Notes under the pieces: model-generated
Databases searched by the model: none
The model's input: the letters and a program-made list of their open reading frames with translations, nothing else
What the model was told of the DNA's origin: nothing
In this document: one piece after another, positions 6,074 through 14,327 of the stretch
Numbering within the stretch: position 1 is the stretch's first letter
Layout of the letters: each line of letters opens with the position of its first letter
NCBI GenBank assembly: GCA_964423745.1
Contig: CAYRGG010000082.1
Coordinates: 1 to 14,980, forward strand
DNA: 14,980 nucleotides
From: CAYRGG01 sp964423745
GTDB lineage: Bacteria > Pseudomonadota > Gammaproteobacteria > Competibacterales > Competibacteraceae
Reading direction: 5' to 3'
Program-made: the position numbers and the translations under genes

Positions 6074-7035
6074 TGAAGCTCACTGTCGCTCCGTTCAATT
6101 CTGCTATCGACAGCGTGTCGTGGGATGAGCTATGTGCTGTCGCACCGATGGCAACGTTTCTCCATACGCGTCGATTTTTAGCCTACCATGGCGACCGATT
6201 TAAAGATGTTTCGTTACTATTAAAAGACGAACAGGATCGCCTTGTGGGGCTTTTCCCTGCAGCGGTCGATCTGATCGATCACAGCCAAGTGGTCAGCCAT
6301 CCGGGACTTACTTACGGAGGCGTGGTTCATTCGGGTAAGTTACGCGGCGCAGCGATGCTCAATGCGCTGCAGGTTATTGTTAACTACTACGCCGGACAGG
6401 GGTTTCGCGCCCTCCGCTATAAAGTGGTTCCGGTTATTTATCATCTTCCTATTGCGCAAGACGATCTCTATGCTTTGTTCCGTCTTGACGCCCGTCGCTA
6501 CCGCTGCGATCTCTCCTGTACAATCGATCTGGCGCATCGTGGGACAACAAGTCAGCGCCGCAGGCGTGGTTTGAAAAAAGCCATTGCCAATAGCGTCGAA
6601 ATCGTTCAAGGCGTTGACTACGCACAGCACTACTGGGTTCTTGTCGAGGAAAACTTAACCCAGAAACACAATGCCCGACCGGTCCATACCTCGGCTGAAA
6701 TTCAGCGGCTGCAAGCGCTGTTTCCGGAAAACATACAGTTTGTCATCGCCAGGCAAAAGGAAGACATAATCGCAGGTACAGTGCTTTTTATGACTCCTAA
6801 CGTCGTCCATGCACAATATATTGCCTCGACTCAAACGGGGCGGGAATTAAGCGCTTTAGACCGTGTTTTTGAACACTGTATCGGTAATGCTTCGGAGTCC
6901 GGGGCACGCTACTTCGATTTCGGTATCAGTACCGAGCAGGACGGTCAGTATTTGAATGAGACCCTTTATCAGTTTAAAAGTGAATTCGGCGGTCACGGCA
7001 CCGTGCATGAGTTCTTTGAAATTGAGTTGAATTGA
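6073..7035 (+). CDS. FemAB/GNAT-fold acyltransferase-like protein
   Basis: This 320-residue protein resembles the BioF2/FemAB-like members of the GNAT superfamily, which are built of two related N-acyltransferase lobes. The N-terminal lobe (1-150) includes TFLHTRRFLAYHG and HPGLTYGGVV. The C-terminal lobe (160-320) includes IIAGTVLFMTPNVVHAQYIA and the ending YFDFGISTEQDGQYLNETLYQFKSEFGG region, where DFG and FKSEFGG are hallmark positions. Family members pass aminoacyl or acyl groups onto amino groups of peptidoglycan or amino sugars. It starts with GTG at 6073, overlapping the previous stop (TAGTG), so translation is coupled. Likely role here: acylation or aminoacylation of an amino sugar, perhaps the 3-aminosugar made downstream. 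The substrate is unknown. Confidence 0.75.
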   Translation: MKLTVAPFNSAIDSVSWDELCAVAPMATFLHTRRFLAYHGDRFKDVSLLLKDEQDRLVGLFPAAVDLIDHSQVVSHPGLTYGGVVHSGKLRGAAMLNALQVIVNYYAGQGFRALRYKVVPVIYHLPIAQDDLYALFRLDARRYRCDLSCTIDLAHRGTTSQRRRRGLKKAIANSVEIVQGVDYAQHYWVLVEENLTQKHNARPVHTSAEIQRLQALFPENIQFVIARQKEDIIAGTVLFMTPNVVHAQYIASTQTGRELSALDRVFEHCIGNASESGARYFDFGISTEQDGQYLNETLYQFKSEFGGHGTVHEFFEIELN

Positions 7036-7369
7036 GCCTTTTTGTCTTGAAACTTGCTTTACCCCTCCACTAACAAACCTCGCCATCATTCCATAGAAGT
7101 CAAAATCCTGACGCTTTAATGTCAGCCTTCTTGCCAAAAATACTCTCGTCATTCTTATTATTTTAAAGAAAATCAATAAACCTTATTTGAAACTGATTGT
7201 GATTCCTTGCATATCAAGGACCTAGCACAATAGTCTGTGAGTTTCCAATAAGGTCTAATTAAATGTGATCTTATCGATATGTTTAGCTGATACATGAAAA
7301 GGTTGGCACAAAACATGGAAGGATGAATAGGAACTATCGTGCGCATCATGTCAACATAGGATAAGGCCA
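7036..7369. other. 334-bp intergenic region between gene runs A and B
   Basis: AT-rich DNA without a credible gene; minus-strand frames here lack protein-like composition. It probably holds the promoter of run B. TTGGCA (7303-7308), 17 bp, then AATAGG (7326-7331) has a good -35 but a poor -10, and TTGAAA (7187-7192), 17 bp, CATATC is another weak pair. No hairpin followed by a T-run marks the end of run A. Confidence 0.5.
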
Positions 7370-7864
7370 ATGAGTAATTTGAGGGATTGTGAAATCATTC
7401 AGATGCCGATGAGTTCTCGGCTAAAAGACGAGTCGAACTATACTAGCAAAATTAAAAACTGTGAGCTGATATATTTACCGAAGATCGAAGACCCTAGAGG
7501 AAACCTTACCTTTATTGAAGAAGAGCGTCATATTCCCTTCCCCATTAAGCGTGTTTATTATCTTTACGATGTGCCCGGCGGTTCCGAACGGGGAGGTCAC
7601 GCGCACCGGACGCTTAACCAATTTCTAATTGCCATCTCTGGTAGTTTTGATATCTATCTCGACGACGGCTTTAAACGAGAAGTCATTCATCTCAACCGCT
7701 CCAATTATGGTCTCCTGATAGGAACCATGGTCTGGCGGGAAATGGCTAATTTCTCGTCGAACTCGATTTGTATGGTGCTGGCTTCTGACTATTACGACGA
7801 GAACGAGTATTTTCGCGGCTACAGCGAGTTTATGACCACGGTTCACAGTGGTGGCGGTAAATGA
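7370..7864 (+). CDS. fdtA: dTDP-4-keto-6-deoxyglucose 3,4-ketoisomerase (FdtA/QdtA type)
   Basis: A 164-residue single-domain cupin. These enzymes move the keto group of dTDP-4-keto-6-deoxyglucose from C4 to C3, preparing 3-amination. The active-site histidines are His77 and His79 in GGHAHRTL, matching the His pair of FdtA. Other family signatures are EDPRGNLTFIE, IKRVYYLYDVPGG and MVLASDYYDENEYFRGY. The first 30 residues are a family-untypical extension. A second ATG (residue 13, MPMSS) is possible, but AGGATAAGG just before 7370 supports the longer form. The gene overlaps the aminotransferase by 4 bases (ATGA). The substrate must come from rmlA and rmlB elsewhere. Whether the product leads to Fuc3N (FdtA) or Qui3N (QdtA) is not settled by the residues I can see. 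Confidence 0.9.
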   Translation: MSNLRDCEIIQMPMSSRLKDESNYTSKIKNCELIYLPKIEDPRGNLTFIEEERHIPFPIKRVYYLYDVPGGSERGGHAHRTLNQFLIAISGSFDIYLDDGFKREVIHLNRSNYGLLIGTMVWREMANFSSNSICMVLASDYYDENEYFRGYSEFMTTVHSGGGK

Positions 7865-8994
7865 CCGTCCCTTTTCTTGATCTCAAAGCAGCTAATCAAA
7901 CTCTGCGCCAAGAACTCGACGCCGCCTATCATCGCGTCATGGATTCCGGTTGGTACATTATGGGAGAAGAATTGGAAGCCTTTGAGCAAGAATTTGCCGC
8001 CTATTGTGGTGCCAAATACTGCATTGGTGTTGGTAATGGCTTGGAAGCGCTACAGCTGATATTGGTTGGGTACGGTATTGGCCCTGGCGATGAGGTGATT
8101 GTCCCAGCCAACACCTATATAGCGACGTGGCTAGCTGTTTCCCATACGGGCGCTGTGCCCGTGCCCGTCGAACCAGATGAACAGACCTATAATATCGATC
8201 CGACGTTGATCGAAGCCGCGATTACCGAAAAAACCAAGGCGATCATGGTGGTTCATCTTTATGGACAGCCCGCGGATATGGACCCGATCAACGAAATTGC
8301 CGATCGGCATGGATTAAAGGTTATTGAAGATGCCGCCCAAGCCCACGGCGCACGTTATAAGGGACGCAAAGCTGGCAGCCTTGGGGATGCAGCGGGTTTT
8401 AGTTTTTATCCGGGTAAGAACCTTGGGGCTATTGGCGATGCTGGTGCTGTCGTCACCAATGATTCAGATTTGGCCGACAAGGTACAGGTGCTGCGTAACT
8501 ATGGTTCAAGGGAAAAATATCATAATGAAGTGGCTGGTTTTAATTCACGGCTCGACCCGCTGCAGGCAGCATTCCTGCGGGTAAAACTTGCCCATCTGGA
8601 TAACTGGAACAAACATCGCCGGGAACTGGCACAAACTTACCTAACTGCACTAGTGCCGGAAATGGGGCTTATTCTGCCTTATGTGCCAACCTGGGCTGAA
8701 CCGGTCTGGCATCTATTCGTGATTCGCAGCCCACAACGCGACGCCCTGCAAAACTGGCTTAACGCTAACGGCGTGGGTAACGTGATACATTACCCGATTC
8801 CACCCCACCTCTCACCTGCCTATGCAACCTTGGGTTACCGTTGCGGGGATTTTCCCTTGACCAAACAGTTAGCCAATTCCCTATTGAGTCTGCCAATGGG
8901 GCCGACGCTAGACCACGCAGCCGTTCAGACAGTATGCGCTGGTATCCACCGATTCAAACCTATCAACGACATTGCTCTAAGACAAGCCAGTTAA
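7861..8994 (+). CDS. fdtB: DegT/DnrJ/EryC1/StrS aminotransferase forming a dTDP-3-aminosugar (FdtB/QdtB type)
   Basis: The 377-residue protein is full length for PLP-dependent sugar aminotransferases. The cofactor lysine is Lys186 in SFYPGKNLGAIGDAGAVVTN. Asp157 and Gln160 (IEDAAQAHGARY) contact the PLP pyridine nitrogen and ring. The N-terminus VPFLDLKAAN and the substrate-entry segments GNGLEALQLIL and YGSREKYH are typical of the FdtB/QdtB/TylB branch. It would transfer an amino group from glutamate to the C3 ketone made by the overlapping ketoisomerase, giving dTDP-3-amino-3,6-dideoxyhexose. Translational coupling (ATGA) with the isomerase strengthens the pairing. The symbol follows that pairing; QdtB would be equally correct if the product is Qui3N. 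Confidence 0.9.
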   Translation: MTVPFLDLKAANQTLRQELDAAYHRVMDSGWYIMGEELEAFEQEFAAYCGAKYCIGVGNGLEALQLILVGYGIGPGDEVIVPANTYIATWLAVSHTGAVPVPVEPDEQTYNIDPTLIEAAITEKTKAIMVVHLYGQPADMDPINEIADRHGLKVIEDAAQAHGARYKGRKAGSLGDAAGFSFYPGKNLGAIGDAGAVVTNDSDLADKVQVLRNYGSREKYHNEVAGFNSRLDPLQAAFLRVKLAHLDNWNKHRRELAQTYLTALVPEMGLILPYVPTWAEPVWHLFVIRSPQRDALQNWLNANGVGNVIHYPIPPHLSPAYATLGYRCGDFPLTKQLANSLLSLPMGPTLDHAAVQTVCAGIHRFKPINDIALRQAS

Positions 8995-9012
8995 GCAACA
9001 TAGGGAAACACG

Positions 9013-12000
9013 ATGACAATTGACAAGTTTCAGGATGTCACTTCGCTTATAGCTAATCACATTCACTGCGGTAGTCTAGAGGCGGCGCTTCAGAGCCTAA
9101 TCGCTTATGCTACGGCTCTCTCGCAGGACAAATCGCTAACGGGTAAGTTGTTCTCTTCTCAAAGACTCGACGAATTGGCTCAACAAATTGGTAACAGGGC
9201 GTTCCAACACTGTCACGCCGAGTTTCTTTTGGGAGCCACTGCCAACGCGACTCAACCAGATAGCGTGGTTTATCTGGCCACCCATGTGGCTAGCTTTGGA
9301 GGCCACGCGAGGGTAATTGAAGACTGCATTAAAGCTCAGCCTGGGAAACGTAACATCGTTGTATTAACCGATTTATTCCGGCAGCGTGCTGTTACAGCCG
9401 AGCGAAAGCAAGCATACGAGCACCATGGTGCTGAAGTCGTTTATGCACCCGATAAAAGCAACCTGGAAAAACTCCTGTGGCTGCAGCAGTGGTTGGCGGA
9501 AAACAGACCAGAGACAGTTTTTTTGTTCAATCACCACCAGGACGCGATAGCAATTGCTGCGGCACTTTCCCGTTTTCCGTCACGCTTTGTCTATTACCAC
9601 CACGCCGATCATAACTTGGCCCTCGGTGTGCATGTCGAGCATTTTCTGCACATAGATCTGGCCGCCTTTGGTTACTGGAATTGTCGGAAAAACCTTGGCA
9701 TAGAAAACGTTTATCTACCGCTTACCATTGAAGATCTTGGCTGCGTCAAGCAACAGCAGACATTTTCTTTAAGCGGTAAGCTGAGGACCTGTACTTCAGG
9801 CACGCAGAATAAATTTGACTCTCCTTATGAGCACTCGTACTTCGCTATGCTACCAGATATCATTAGTTCAGGGGATGGCACGCATATTCATATTGGTCCA
9901 TTAACTGACGATAAACTCGCGGAGATCTATCGGGGCCTTGAAGAACACGGCATCGAGCTAGACCGCTTTATGCATATTCCCTGGGTCGACAGTCTATGGC
10001 AAGCGTTGATCGATAATGAGATTGACGTCTATCTGACATCATTCCCCATCGGAGGTGGTCGGGCGAGCATTGAGGCCATGGGCGCTGGAATACCCATCGT
10101 GTTCCATGATAACTCTAATTCGATTGCGCTCGGCGGTGCTTTCATAGGTCACGCAAACGCACCCGCTTGGAAGAAACCGAAAGAACTGTACAACATTTTG
10201 CGTCAACTAACGCAAGAACAACTTCAGCAGCAATCGCGTTTAGCCCGTGAACATTATGAGCAGTACTATGACTTTCGGCATTTCCAGCAGGCACTTTCGT
10301 TCTTGCCGGAGACTATCGGTGGTATTGACGCGCTAGCGATGAAATCGCTGCCCCCTGCAACGGATCTTGTAACACTCAATGGTCAGGGCATGTGCAACAC
10401 CTATCGATCATGGATCGACAAAAAGGCGTTGCGGGATATCGACCTACAGATTTTCGACGAACGGGCTACGCAATGGGCGTACCAGCCTACATTTCATTGC
10501 ATACTTTACTTAGACGCCAGTGAACAACATTTACTCGCCGATACGATTGATTCCCTCAGTCGTCAGCTCTATCAAAGTTGGCGACTCTCCGTGCTGTCAG
10601 CACTTCCCTGTCCAGACCCCATATTCGATAAATTGGACATCCTTAAGTGGGTTCAAATTGGAGAAAACGATGCGATTGATAATATCGCCAATGACCTTTT
10701 GGACGCTGTTCGAGCGAATTGGATTTTATGGTTAACGCCTGGGGTCGTTTTGGAACCGAACCTGCTAAATGTTTGTGCTGATTATGTTAATGTGCATCCA
10801 GAGTGGCGTCTTATCTATACCGACGAAGATATCATCACTCTCAAGGGCGATCGTCAAGAACCGCAGTTTAAACCGGATTTCAATCTCGATCTACTTCGGT
10901 CGATGCCATATATCGGCAATGCTGTTCTCGTTCAACGCGACGCTTTACTGGAAGTGGGTGGTTATGATAACGTCGATGCTGCCATAGTAAACTTCGCTAC
11001 GACCCTCAAGATTACTGATCTTTATGGAGAATCTTCGATTGGTCATATCGCTGACATGCTTTTTCACCAGTCTGCGAAAAAACCTATCGATATAAGAGTT
11101 CTCGAAACGCAAGGCCCTCAAATATTACAAGCCCACCTGGCTCGTAACGGAATCGATGCCAATGTACAGGTGGGTTTGCTTCCAGGCAGCTTTTTCATCG
11201 ACTATCCGCTAACGAACCACCCCTTGGTATCTATCATTGTACCTACTCGGGACCGGCTGGATCTTGTCAAGCCCTGCGTGGACAGCGTATTGGCTAAGAC
11301 CTCTTACGATAACTTTGAAGTTATCATCATGGACAACAACAGTATCGAACCTGAGACGCTGGCCTATTTTGAATTTCTAGAAGCTCATGACAAGCGTGTC
11401 CGTGTTATCAAATATCCTCATCCCTATAATTTTTCTGCCATCAATAACGAGGCTGCACGGCAAGCCCAAGGCGAATATTTAGTGCTTCTGAACAACGATA
11501 CCGTCGTTATTCAAGATAATTGGTTTGAACGGATGCTCGCCCATGGTTTAAGACCAGAAGTCGGGGTGGTCGGGTGCCGTTTGGTTTTTCCCAATCAACG
11601 GTTACAGCACGCTGGTGTAATCCTCGGCATGAATGGGACTGCGGATCATCTACATATTGATCAACCTATGAATGTGTCTGGCTATATGAACCGGGCGCAA
11701 GTGGTGCAAAACTTCTCGGCAGTCACAGCAGCCTGCCTATTGGTGAAAAAGTCTATCTATTTCCAGGTAGATGGCCTAGATGAAGAAAAATTCGAAGTGC
11801 TCTTTAACGATGTCGATTTTTGTTTAAAGGTCGGAGAACTCGGTCATAAGATTGTATGGACCCCTTATGCCACCCTAGTCCATCACGGTTCCAGTAGTTT
11901 AAAGCGTGTTCAAGACCCCAAAACCATTGCCCGTTATCGGCGAGCCGACACCGCTTTGCTGGAAAAATGGTTGCCTAAACTAGCAAACGATCCAGCCTAT

Positions 12001-13086
12001 AATCGTCATTTGAGTCTATCTCACCGGGACTGCCGGATCGAGGTAGAAGCCAGTGCAACTTGGGATAATAATTTCCGTGATCGATTTCGTGTCTTAGCTG
12101 TGCCTTTTAATTCCTTTGGCACCGGTGAATACCGGGTGCGGGCTCCAATGCGCGCTCTCGAAAATGCGGGGCTTGCGCAGTGTGCCCTGCTGCCCGGTAA
12201 CGATGAAGCAATGCGCCTCCCAGAAATCGTTGAATTAGAACGTATAAAGCCCGATGCGTTGTTGCTTCAGAATGCCGATCATGATCTTCATTTAAACGCT
12301 CTGGAGCGTTACGAAAAATTCGCCAATCATGTTTTTCGTGTTTTTGGGCAAGATGACCTGGTGTTTCAAGTTCCCCAGAAAAATCCTTTTCGCCAAGTGG
12401 CCCCCAAAGATCTCAAGCTTCGGATACGCAAAGCCTTATCGCTTTGTGATCGGTTAATCGTGGCAACAGAACCTATGGCCGAAGCCTTGCGCGGCATGAT
12501 CGACGATATCCACATTGTTCCCAATTATCTCGAAGACAGTCTCTGGCAAGGTTTGACATCTCAGCGTCGAGTGGGACGCAAGCCGCGGGTCGGTTGGGCA
12601 GGGGGTGAGCAGCATCAAGGGGATCTGGAGCTAATTCTCCCTCTGGTCAAAGCCACAGCCCAAGAGTTCGACTGGGTATTTTTCGGCATGTGCCCCGAGG
12701 TGTTACGCCCCCATGTTAAGGAAATTCACAACGGTGTTCCGTTTTTAGAGTATCCCGCGAAGCTGGCAAGTTTAAATCTTGATGTGGCTGTTGCGCCTTT
12801 AGAGCATAACCGCTTCAACGTGGCAAAGAGCAACTTGCGGCTGCTTGAGTATGGCATCATGGGTTGGCCCACCATCTGCAGCGATATCGAACCCTATCGC
12901 AATGGCAATGCCCCGGTGGTACGAGTTCCCAATAATCCTAATGCATGGATTAAAGCGGTGCGGGAATATGCTTATGACTTAGATGCCGCAGCGGTGGAAG
13001 GCGATAAACTTACGAAATGGGTGCTGGACAACTGGATGTTGAGCGATCATGCCGAGGAGTGGTTACAGGCGTTGATGCCTCATTAA
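9013..13086 (+). CDS. Giant four-module glycosyltransferase (GT-B, two GT2/GT-A, GT-B)
   Basis: The 1357-residue soluble protein has four recognisable modules. Residues 1-85 are helical. Residues 85-430 form a GT-B domain with HVASFGGHARV (91-101) and a donor-site segment FPIGGGRASIEAMGAGIPIV containing Glu354, reminiscent of GT4/GT41 enzymes. Residues 490-730 are a GT2-like fold with YTDED (602-606), but with LTPGVV (574-579) where an Asp-rich metal site is expected. Residues 737-1000 are a canonical GT2 domain: PLVSIIVPTRD, NNDT (827-830) and NDVDFC (932-937). Residues 1025-1357 are a second GT-B domain with GTGEYRVRAPM, RVGWAGG (1192-1198) and LLEYG with Glu1279. AGGGA lies 6 bases before the ATG, 18 bases after fdtB. 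It probably adds two or three sugars of the surface glycan. Confidence 0.88.
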   Translation: MTIDKFQDVTSLIANHIHCGSLEAALQSLIAYATALSQDKSLTGKLFSSQRLDELAQQIGNRAFQHCHAEFLLGATANATQPDSVVYLATHVASFGGHARVIEDCIKAQPGKRNIVVLTDLFRQRAVTAERKQAYEHHGAEVVYAPDKSNLEKLLWLQQWLAENRPETVFLFNHHQDAIAIAAALSRFPSRFVYYHHADHNLALGVHVEHFLHIDLAAFGYWNCRKNLGIENVYLPLTIEDLGCVKQQQTFSLSGKLRTCTSGTQNKFDSPYEHSYFAMLPDIISSGDGTHIHIGPLTDDKLAEIYRGLEEHGIELDRFMHIPWVDSLWQALIDNEIDVYLTSFPIGGGRASIEAMGAGIPIVFHDNSNSIALGGAFIGHANAPAWKKPKELYNILRQLTQEQLQQQSRLAREHYEQYYDFRHFQQALSFLPETIGGIDALAMKSLPPATDLVTLNGQGMCNTYRSWIDKKALRDIDLQIFDERATQWAYQPTFHCILYLDASEQHLLADTIDSLSRQLYQSWRLSVLSALPCPDPIFDKLDILKWVQIGENDAIDNIANDLLDAVRANWILWLTPGVVLEPNLLNVCADYVNVHPEWRLIYTDEDIITLKGDRQEPQFKPDFNLDLLRSMPYIGNAVLVQRDALLEVGGYDNVDAAIVNFATTLKITDLYGESSIGHIADMLFHQSAKKPIDIRVLETQGPQILQAHLARNGIDANVQVGLLPGSFFIDYPLTNHPLVSIIVPTRDRLDLVKPCVDSVLAKTSYDNFEVIIMDNNSIEPETLAYFEFLEAHDKRVRVIKYPHPYNFSAINNEAARQAQGEYLVLLNNDTVVIQDNWFERMLAHGLRPEVGVVGCRLVFPNQRLQHAGVILGMNGTADHLHIDQPMNVSGYMNRAQVVQNFSAVTAACLLVKKSIYFQVDGLDEEKFEVLFNDVDFCLKVGELGHKIVWTPYATLVHHGSSSLKRVQDPKTIARYRRADTALLEKWLPKLANDPAYNRHLSLSHRDCRIEVEASATWDNNFRDRFRVLAVPFNSFGTGEYRVRAPMRALENAGLAQCALLPGNDEAMRLPEIVELERIKPDALLLQNADHDLHLNALERYEKFANHVFRVFGQDDLVFQVPQKNPFRQVAPKDLKLRIRKALSLCDRLIVATEPMAEALRGMIDDIHIVPNYLEDSLWQGLTSQRRVGRKPRVGWAGGEQHQGDLELILPLVKATAQEFDWVFFGMCPEVLRPHVKEIHNGVPFLEYPAKLASLNLDVAVAPLEHNRFNVAKSNLRLLEYGIMGWPTICSDIEPYRNGNAPVVRVPNNPNAWIKAVREYAYDLDAAAVEGDKLTKWVLDNWMLSDHAEEWLQALMPH

Positions 13087-13098
13087 ATAAGGTCAAAG

Positions 13099-13120
13099 TT
13101 CAATTTGCTGCAAATTTGAA
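13099..13120. other. AT-rich imperfect hairpin between the glycosyltransferase and sulfotransferase genes
   Basis: TTCAATTTG, CTG, CAAATTTGAA forms a stem with one bulged base and a 3-base loop. No T-run follows, so termination is doubtful; it could be a protein-binding site or an RNA-stability element. A GATAAT (13143-13148) downstream resembles a -10 box, but no well-spaced -35 was found. Confidence 0.3.
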
Positions 13121-13177
13121 AACTGCATAGAAGCGGGTAATAGATAATCGAACGAAACTGGAAAAAGGAAATATTGA

Positions 13178-14041
13178 ATGGAACAAATAGCATTAGGTGG
13201 TCGGTTAATTTTCATTGGTGGTGCACCGCGTTCAGGCACGACTCTCTTACAGAGTTTAATGAATTCTCACCCAGACATTTACGGTGGTCCTGAATTTGAC
13301 TTAGTCCCTTCGATAATAAATCTTCGTAACCAGCTGCATAGTTCAATTAGAATAGGGCGCATTAGCGACTTTTGCAATGAAGCCCAGGTAAACGTTGCTA
13401 TCGGCAATTTTATTGAAAGTTTGTTATTACCGACGGCGGAAAGAAACCATAAAACATTTCTGAGCGAAAAAACACCCATGAACGTTTTGGCATTTCCAGC
13501 CTTACTAGGTATTTTTTCTCAGGCACGCTTTATTCATGCTGTACGAGATCCACGCGCTGTTACGATTTCTATGATAAAGGTTGCTGAGCGGTACCGCAAA
13601 CAGGGGAAGGAAATACCCGCAATAATTGCAAGCGCCGAGGCAATACTCAATACTATCGTCACTTATGTAACCCATGGTTGGAAAGCATCACAGCAAGCTC
13701 CCCACCGTGTCTACACCATCTTTTATGAAAAACTAATTTCACAACCCGAACAGGAAATGAAAGCCCTCTGCGAGTTTTTGCAGATTCAATGGAACAAAGC
13801 AATGTTACATCCTGGTAACCAAACGCATTCGATAGAAAAACTGCTGCAAGCCGATGGCGGCTTATGGGCAGACAAGCGAGTAAAATTAACAAATCCTGAA
13901 CCCGAAAATCTTGACAAGTGGAAGGCTGGATTGACTAAAGAAAATATCGCCTATGTATCCGAAACATTTGAACAGTTTGATGTCTTTAGAAAACTCGGTT
14001 ATCGATTCGATCTTGACCATGATGTCTCTTTAGCAAGCTAG
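13178..14041 (+). CDS. PAPS-dependent sulfotransferase
   Basis: A 287-residue cytosolic sulfotransferase-fold protein. The 5'-phosphosulfate-binding loop GGAPRSGTTLLQSLMNSHPD (residues 14-33) is intact, and the 3'-phosphate-binding segment is VRDPRAV (122-128). SEKTP (97-101) is a typical substrate-side strand, and FYEKLISQP is the conserved element before the C-terminal helices. Such enzymes transfer sulfate from PAPS to hydroxyls of carbohydrates, lipids or, in some branches, protein tyrosines. AAGGAA lies 7 bases before the ATG. It follows the giant glycosyltransferase by 91 bp on the same strand, so the glycan or its aminosugar is a reasonable acceptor, although it could have its own promoter. 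PAPS-making genes are not in the window. Confidence 0.85.
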   Translation: MEQIALGGRLIFIGGAPRSGTTLLQSLMNSHPDIYGGPEFDLVPSIINLRNQLHSSIRIGRISDFCNEAQVNVAIGNFIESLLLPTAERNHKTFLSEKTPMNVLAFPALLGIFSQARFIHAVRDPRAVTISMIKVAERYRKQGKEIPAIIASAEAILNTIVTYVTHGWKASQQAPHRVYTIFYEKLISQPEQEMKALCEFLQIQWNKAMLHPGNQTHSIEKLLQADGGLWADKRVKLTNPEPENLDKWKAGLTKENIAYVSETFEQFDVFRKLGYRFDLDHDVSLAS

Positions 14042-14161
14042 GAGAATGAACCAGCAAGCTAATACCCCGCTTTAGTGTTGTTGAATTAAGATGGTTTTTA
14101 TTTCCAAAGGGTGTAAAGCGAGAGTTCGACCATAGAAGATGTTTTCGAGTAGCGCTCGGTT

Positions 14162-14326
14162 ATGAAAATACAACGCATTTATGTCGATACATCTGTCACT
14201 GGTGGCTGCTTTGATGTTGAGTTTGCACCCTGGTCAAAGGGATTGATAAAAGATTTTCGACTCGACAATTTCAAGTCAGTTGTGTCAGCATCAATTTCTT
14301 GCAACGGAGAGAGCCAAATCCGCTGA
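14162..14326 (+). pseudogene. Truncated PIN-domain toxin fragment
   Basis: A 54-codon frame reads MKIQRIYVDTSVTGGCFD, then APWSKGLIKDFRL and DNFKSVVS. This is the N-terminus of a PIN-domain protein of the type that begins with YVDTSVIGGCFD and carries the first catalytic Asp (here Asp9). After about residue 42 the family match stops, and a stop follows at 14324-14326. The remaining two thirds, with the other acidic residues, are absent. A full member would be about 140-150 residues, so this is a dead remnant. It abuts the convergent coiled-coil gene at 14328. Confidence 0.75.
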
Positions 14327-14327
14327 G

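Noticed and set aside
7036..7369. Minus-strand frames 6856-7176 and 7173-7370 as genes
   Set aside because: Their composition is not protein-like, they lack ribosome sites, and one runs into the antisense of the FemAB-like gene.
14032..14060. Direct repeat AGCAAGCTA around the sulfotransferase stop codon as an attachment site
   Set aside because: It is only 9 bp, 20 bases apart, with no integrase gene or target tRNA in the window.
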